Of a stretch of 64,000 nt of DNA, positions 60,063 through 64,000 are shown in pieces. The notes below the pieces were generated by a model. That model was given only the letters and a program-made list of their open reading frames with translations, had not been told where the DNA came from and made no database searches. The stretch is from Actinoplanes derwentensis. GTDB lineage: Bacteria; Actinomycetota; Actinomycetes; Mycobacteriales; Micromonosporaceae. Positions within the stretch are counted from its first letter, which is position 1. The number at the start of each line of letters is the position of its first letter. The translations under genes and the position numbers were made by a program. The DNA is taken from positions 1,984,001-2,048,000 of the forward strand of contig NZ_LT629758.1 in assembly GCF_900104725.1 (NCBI RefSeq), read 5' to 3'.

Positions 60063-62236
60063 CCGCCGTGCCGCTCCACGACGCGGCGCACGATCGCCAG
60101 GCCGGCGCCCGAACCCTCGAAGGTGCCGGCCGGGTGCAGGCGGCGGAACAGCTGAAACGCCTGCTGCCGTAGGTGCGGTGGCATGCCGATGCCGTTGTCG
60201 CGGACCATCAGGTCCGGGCCGCCGGAGACGGTGACCCGCCGCGGCCCTTCGGAGTGGGCGTACTTCGCCGCGTTCACCAGCAGGTTCACCAGCACCTGGT
60301 CGAACAGCACCGGGTCGGCGGCGACCGTGACACCCCGATCGGGCAGGATCACCGACACGCCCGCCTCCCGCAGCCGCGGCCCGGCCACCACCATCGCCCG
60401 CAGCACCGCCTCCCGCAGGTCCAGGTCGGCGCGATGCAGTTCGGTCCGTCCCAGCCGGGAGTAGTAGAGCAGCGAGTTGAGCAGTTCGTCCATGCGTTCG
60501 GCGAGCCGCTGGATGGAGGCCAGGCGCCGGGCGGTCACCTCGTCCAAACCGTCGGCGGCGTCCTCGGTGATGAACGTGGCGGTGTTCGCGATCCCGCGCA
60601 GCGGTTCCTTCAGATCGTGGGCGGCCGCGTGCGCGAACGAGTCCAGGTCCACGTTGCTGCGGGTCAGTTCGACGTTGAGCGCCGACACCCGGCGGGCGTG
60701 CGTCACCGCGATCCCGACGACGGTCCGGCCCAGCTCGACGGCCATCGCCAGATCGGTCACCGTCCACCGGGTAGCCCGGCCCCGCACCGACGCCAGGAAC
60801 ACCGCCGTCGAACCGCGCGGGGTCAGCCGGCTGCCGTGCGGGCCCAGCGTCACCGGCACGTCCGGGTCGGCCGCCCACCGCCGCGACACCGTCCGCTCGC
60901 CGCGCAACCACACGATGCAGTCGCCGGGCGCGCCGGACGGCAGGATCAGCACCCCCGCCACCGACGGCGCGAGAGCCGCCGCCGCGGGCAGGTCCTCGGC
61001 GAGCCGGTCGGTGTGCCACACCTCGCCGAACGGCGGCACCGGCAACTCGGCGAGCAGCGCCGCGAGAGCCTCCGGGTCCGGAGCGGCACCGTGCGCCGCG
61101 ATCTCGCCGCCGACGCGGACAGCCACCGCCTCGCACGGGATCAGGCCGAGCAGACCGTCCCGGTCCATCGGCCAGGTCCCCACCGGGCCGTCCGAATAGC
61201 CCTCCAGCAGCCGGGAGATCACTCCGCGGGACCGGTCCCGAACTCCGGTCTCGTCCCGCTCCTGCAGTGCCGCCAGGTGCAGCGACAGCGCCACCCCGAA
61301 GAACTCGCACGCCGACCGCACCTGCGGGCCCAGCGCGTTCACCTCCCGCCCGTGGCAGGCGATCAGTCCCCACAGCTTGCCGCCGGCCAGCAGCGACACC
61401 GACATCGACGACCGGACCTGGATGTTGCGCAGGTACTCCAGGTGGAACGGCGACACCGTCCGCAGCACCGACATCGACAGGTCCAGCGGGGCCCCGGTCT
61501 CCGCCAGCGTCGGCGGCGACAGCCGGACCGTCTCGTCGTCGACGTCGGCGATCACCCGGATCCAGTTGCGCTCGTAGAGCCGGCGCGCCTGCGGCGGGAT
61601 GTCGGTCGCCGGGAACCACAGGCCCAGCCACTGCTCCCAGTCGCCGGTCACGTCCTCGGCGATCACCTCGCCCGGCCCGTTGTCGCTCTCGAACCGGTAG
61701 GCGACCACCCGGTCGTATCCGGTGATCGCCCGGATCTCGCGCACCGCCGCCCGGCACGCCTCCAGGACCGTGCCGGCCATCTGCAGGCGCATCAGGGCCT
61801 GCCGGATCGGCGAGTAGATCATCGGGAAGTCCTGGGCCGAGCCGCCCGGCTCGAACTCCAGCACCAGCATCCCGCAGGACCGGTGCAGGGTCACGTCGAA
61901 CCGGCCCGATCCGGCCTCCACGGTGGTCTGCACCGGCATCATCGCGGTCTGCCCGGTGTCCGCGTCGGCCAGCCCCTCCAGGGTCGCGAGCTGCGCGGCG
62001 TCGATCAGGCGGGTCGCCGGGCTGCCGGACAGCCCTGCCAGGCCGAGCATCTTCTCGGCGTTCTCGCTGACCACGGCGATGTGGCCGGCCTGGATGGCGA
62101 TCAGCGCGCCGTACGATTGGATCCCGCCGAGCAGGTGGATGGGTTCCTGCACACACTCGGTCAGGTCGAAGGTGCCGCCGACCTCACGCTCGGCGGCGGC
62201 GACCCGTTCCGGCAGCCAGGACGTCTGATCGGTCAC
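59984..62236 (-). CDS. Bacteriophytochrome histidine kinase
   Basis: 750 residues with the PAS-GAF-PHY sensory core and a histidine kinase. The biliverdin-attaching cysteine near the N-terminus is C28 in LTECVQEPIHLLGGIQSYGAL. GAF-domain hallmarks are FPATDIPPQARRLY (PASDIP motif), SPFHLEYLRNIQVRSSMSVSL and LWGLIACHGR with pocket histidines. The kinase part has H540 in AAHDLKEPLRGI, N-box NLLVNAAKYA and G-boxes DNGIGM and GSGAGLAIV. Thus a red/far-red light sensor. No heme oxygenase gene is next to it, so biliverdin must come from elsewhere. Partner regulator is encoded at 59598. Confidence 0.92.
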   Translation of the reverse strand: MTDQTSWLPERVAAAEREVGGTFDLTECVQEPIHLLGGIQSYGALIAIQAGHIAVVSENAEKMLGLAGLSGSPATRLIDAAQLATLEGLADADTGQTAMMPVQTTVEAGSGRFDVTLHRSCGMLVLEFEPGGSAQDFPMIYSPIRQALMRLQMAGTVLEACRAAVREIRAITGYDRVVAYRFESDNGPGEVIAEDVTGDWEQWLGLWFPATDIPPQARRLYERNWIRVIADVDDETVRLSPPTLAETGAPLDLSMSVLRTVSPFHLEYLRNIQVRSSMSVSLLAGGKLWGLIACHGREVNALGPQVRSACEFFGVALSLHLAALQERDETGVRDRSRGVISRLLEGYSDGPVGTWPMDRDGLLGLIPCEAVAVRVGGEIAAHGAAPDPEALAALLAELPVPPFGEVWHTDRLAEDLPAAAALAPSVAGVLILPSGAPGDCIVWLRGERTVSRRWAADPDVPVTLGPHGSRLTPRGSTAVFLASVRGRATRWTVTDLAMAVELGRTVVGIAVTHARRVSALNVELTRSNVDLDSFAHAAAHDLKEPLRGIANTATFITEDAADGLDEVTARRLASIQRLAERMDELLNSLLYYSRLGRTELHRADLDLREAVLRAMVVAGPRLREAGVSVILPDRGVTVAADPVLFDQVLVNLLVNAAKYAHSEGPRRVTVSGGPDLMVRDNGIGMPPHLRQQAFQLFRRLHPAGTFEGSGAGLAIVRRVVERHGGQVWAEESPGGGTTIRASFPAGRDLQ

Positions 62237-62260
62237 CGGGGAAATGCTACGCGGGCGAGG

Positions 62261-62923
62261 TCAGGCCGGCGTCTGGACCATGAACGAGCTCTCGCCGTCG
62301 AACGCCGCACCCTCCGGCTTGTCGATGTAGAGCGAGGCGTCCTTGCGCTGATGGATCCGGTAGTCCGGGTAGTTCTTGGACCGCAGCCGGATGGTGCCCG
62401 CATCGGTGCCGGACTCCTGGCAGAACGTGGCGTCCGCCCGGAACAGGTCGGAATCGTCGGAGGCGTCGAAACGCAGCCGGTAGTCGAAGTGCCGCAGGAA
62501 CCGGCCGTCGGACAGCCGGAACGAGAAGCACGCCTCGTCGCCCAGGCCCGCGACCACGGTCACTGTCGCCGGGTCGGCCGGGGACATCTTCGCGAAGTCC
62601 CCGCTCACCGTCAGATAGGTGTTCTCGTCACCGAGCGGGGACAGCTGCCACTCGCCGGCGCCGAGCAGCGGTTTCGCCGGTTCGGCCGCGGACGGTTGCG
62701 CCGCGGCCGGGGTGGTGGCGGCGGTGGCCGTCGCGGCCACGGCCGGGTCCTTCTCGCCGGTGATGCTGTTCCACGCGGCCCAGGCCAGCAGGAGCACCGC
62801 GACGCCGCCGGCCCCGACGGCGATCGGCACGAACCGGGGCAGCCCGTCGCTCGGTGCGGCCGGACCGCCACTGCCGTAGACGGTGCCGGACGGGCGCGCC
62901 GGCCCGGGGCCCTGGTCGGTCAT
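62261..62923 (-). CDS. Membrane-anchored AbfB (CBM42-like) domain protein
   Basis: 220 residues. A short cytoplasmic Pro/Gly-rich N-terminus, one membrane helix (about 31-50), an Ala/Pro/Thr linker (55-85) and a beta-trefoil domain (about 90-220) with ACFSFRLSDGRFLRHFDYRLRFDASDDSDLFRADATFC and YPDYRIHQRKDASLYI, the signature of arabinofuranose-binding AbfB domains. No catalytic domain is attached. It may hold arabinan or arabinogalactan fragments at the cell surface, matching the galactan- and pectin-active enzymes elsewhere in the window. Confidence 0.8.
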   Translation of the reverse strand: MTDQGPGPARPSGTVYGSGGPAAPSDGLPRFVPIAVGAGGVAVLLLAWAAWNSITGEKDPAVAATATAATTPAAAQPSAAEPAKPLLGAGEWQLSPLGDENTYLTVSGDFAKMSPADPATVTVVAGLGDEACFSFRLSDGRFLRHFDYRLRFDASDDSDLFRADATFCQESGTDAGTIRLRSKNYPDYRIHQRKDASLYIDKPEGAAFDGESSFMVQTPA

Positions 62924-63019
62924 ACGACTGCTCCTCCATGTCGGCGTCGTTTCCCGGAAAGCCGGATGAAACGACCGGCTCCCGGCCCGACAGGTTACCC
63001 GGTGCTGCCCCGCAGGCCG

Positions 63020-63646
63020 CTACACGCCGGGGGCCCGCCCGACCAGGCGCAGCGCGGCGGCGGCGACGATGCCCTGCAGGACTTCGGTGGCGGGCAGGTC
63101 GTCGAGGTCGCGGCGCATCCCGATGACGCTCTCTACCAGGCCGAACACCAGGTCGCCGGTGATCTCCGGGTTGTCCAGGTGGCCACCGCAGGCGGAGACC
63201 AGCGTGCGGTACGCGTACCGAAGCCGTTCTCGCTCCTGCCGGAACCGGGTGAAGGGTTCGCTGGCGACCTCGGGCAGCGCGTAGAGGATGCCGACGTTCC
63301 AGCGGGCGCCGAGCAGCACCCCGACGTCGTAGCGGACCAGTGCGTGCAGGGCGGCGGCCGGTTCCAGTCCCTGGCCGGTGATCTCGCCGGCGTAGTCGAG
63401 CGACGGCCGGACAGTGGCTTCGAGCAGTTCGGCGAGGACCGTCTCCTTGTTGTCGAAGTGGTAGTAGAGCGACGCCTGCCGGATCCCGACCCGTTCGGCG
63501 ATCAGCCGGGTGGAGGTGGCCGCGTAGCCGCGCTGGGCGAACAGTTCGGCCGCCGCGTCGAGGATCTCGTCGCGGGCACTGGCGGTCGGCAGTCGCCGGG
63601 CGCCGGAGCGGGGCCGGCCGACGGAGGGGGCGCTCACGTTCTGCAT
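63020..63646 (-). CDS. TetR family regulator
   Basis: 208 residues from the ATG at 63646 (MQNVSAPSVGRPRSG); earlier ATGs at 63682 and 63733 are possible. The DNA-binding domain reads ILDAAAELFAQRGYAATSTRLIAERVGIRQASLYYHFDNKETVLAELL. The C-terminal domain resembles TetR members that control amine or amino-acid uptake. It is divergent from the permease gene at 63774 across an 18-bp palindrome, its likely operator. Confidence 0.85.
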   Translation of the reverse strand: MQNVSAPSVGRPRSGARRLPTASARDEILDAAAELFAQRGYAATSTRLIAERVGIRQASLYYHFDNKETVLAELLEATVRPSLDYAGEITGQGLEPAAALHALVRYDVGVLLGARWNVGILYALPEVASEPFTRFRQERERLRYAYRTLVSACGGHLDNPEITGDLVFGLVESVIGMRRDLDDLPATEVLQGIVAAAALRLVGRAPGV

Positions 63647-63737
63647 CGTCGCACGCCGGTTCTCACGTAACGTCGCGGACATAGTCGGCAACTCAAGGTT
63701 TACCGCCGGGAAACCGGCGTCGGCGCTGGTCACCGGA

Positions 63738-63755
63738 ATCTGTCAACTGACAGAT
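63738..63755. promoter_or_regulatory. 18-bp TetR-type operator before the permease gene
   Basis: ATCTGTCA-AC-TGACAGAT has perfect 8-bp arms, lying between the TetR gene and the permease and only about 10 bases before the permease ribosome binding site GGAGG. TGTCA/TGACA arms are common in operators of this repressor family. Confidence 0.7.
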
Positions 63756-63773
63756 ATCTCCTCAGGAGGCGGT

Positions 63774-64000
63774 ATGACCACCACCACGGATGCCGCGGAC
63801 CTCCGCGGTTTCGGATATGAGCCGGAGCTGCGGCGCAGCATCGGCACCTACGCGTCGTTCGCTGCCGGGTTCTCCTTCGTCTCCATCCTCACCACGGTCT
63901 TCCAGCTCTTCGCCTTCGGATTCTCGTTCGGCGGCCCGGCCTTCTTCTGGACCTGGCCGCTGGTCTTCCTCGGCCAGTTCATGGTCGCGCTCAACTTCGC
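63774..64000 (+). CDS. Amino-acid permease (APC superfamily), cut by right edge
   Basis: The first 75 residues are visible, from an ATG behind GGAGG. The segment GFGYEPELRRSIGTYASFAAGFSFVSILTTVFQLFAFGFSFGGPAFFWTWPLVF is the start of an APC-family uniporter/permease of the GABA/amino-acid type, with helix 1 unwound at the Gly-rich point. The rest lies outside the window. Likely controlled by the divergent TetR gene. Confidence 0.82.
   Translation, partial: MTTTTDAADLRGFGYEPELRRSIGTYASFAAGFSFVSILTTVFQLFAFGFSFGGPAFFWTWPLVFLGQFMVALNF

Overview
The window comes from a high-GC actinobacterium. The very strong G/C third-position bias, GTG/TTG starts, TANNNT -10 elements beside SARP-type repeats, several TetR and AfsR/SARP regulators and many secreted polysaccharide-active enzymes fit a filamentous soil genus such as Actinoplanes or a relative in the Micromonosporaceae. 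The genus is inferred from gene content only.

Layout. 1-4100: accessory stretch with a left-truncated repeat protein, an alpha/beta hydrolase, a hexanucleotide microsatellite and small hypotheticals. 4199-8510: three translationally coupled minus-strand genes of a Tn554-type transposon (two tyrosine recombinases and a TnpC-like protein). 8572-10834: divergent questin-oxidase-like protein and Eis-like acetyltransferase. 10770-16124: tripartite tricarboxylate transporter tctCBA, divergent from a CitA/DcuS-type kinase and its response regulator. 16168-18911: TetR regulator, a secreted repeat protein, and a ketosteroid-isomerase-like gene behind a perfect KstR-type palindrome.

19121-27574 is the most interesting block. 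A 67-residue, 8-cysteine peptide gene is divergent from a coupled set encoding a MauE-like membrane protein, a MauD/TlpA-like thioredoxin, an ABC exporter and an S26 signal peptidase, followed by two divergent AfsR/SARP regulators. The peptide/mauE intergenic region holds two back-to-back SARP-type sites, each a pair of heptamers with 11-bp period lying exactly 8 bp from a TANNNT -10. I read this as a dedicated system that makes, exports, oxidises and trims a disulfide-rich peptide.

27584-34254: small membrane and regulatory genes, an SdpR/SdpI-like pair, two flavin amine oxidases (one with its C-terminal motif placed ahead of the FAD Rossmann motif), a TetR regulator and an IS with 18-bp inverted repeats. 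34371-39169: kinase, methyltransferase and hypotheticals, then a secreted pectate lyase with an upstream GGAAAGCGCTTTCC operator. 39456-42484: pntAB transhydrogenase and a strong terminator. 42500-45285: a CAP-domain protein behind a structured leader, an anchored secreted protein, and a decaying siderophore-uptake locus (binding protein with internal deletion, frameshifted ATPase). 45251-49639: secreted protein, PRC-barrel protein, esterase/monooxygenase operon with an AraC regulator, anchored trypsin-like protease.

50019-57877: coupled giant secreted GH30 and GH2 enzymes, probably a galactan-degrading pair. 57956-62236: PP2C phosphatase, CheY-like regulator and a convergent bacteriophytochrome kinase. 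62261-64000: anchored AbfB-domain protein, TetR regulator, an 18-bp operator and the start of an amino-acid permease cut by the right edge. No tRNA, rRNA or CRISPR array was seen.
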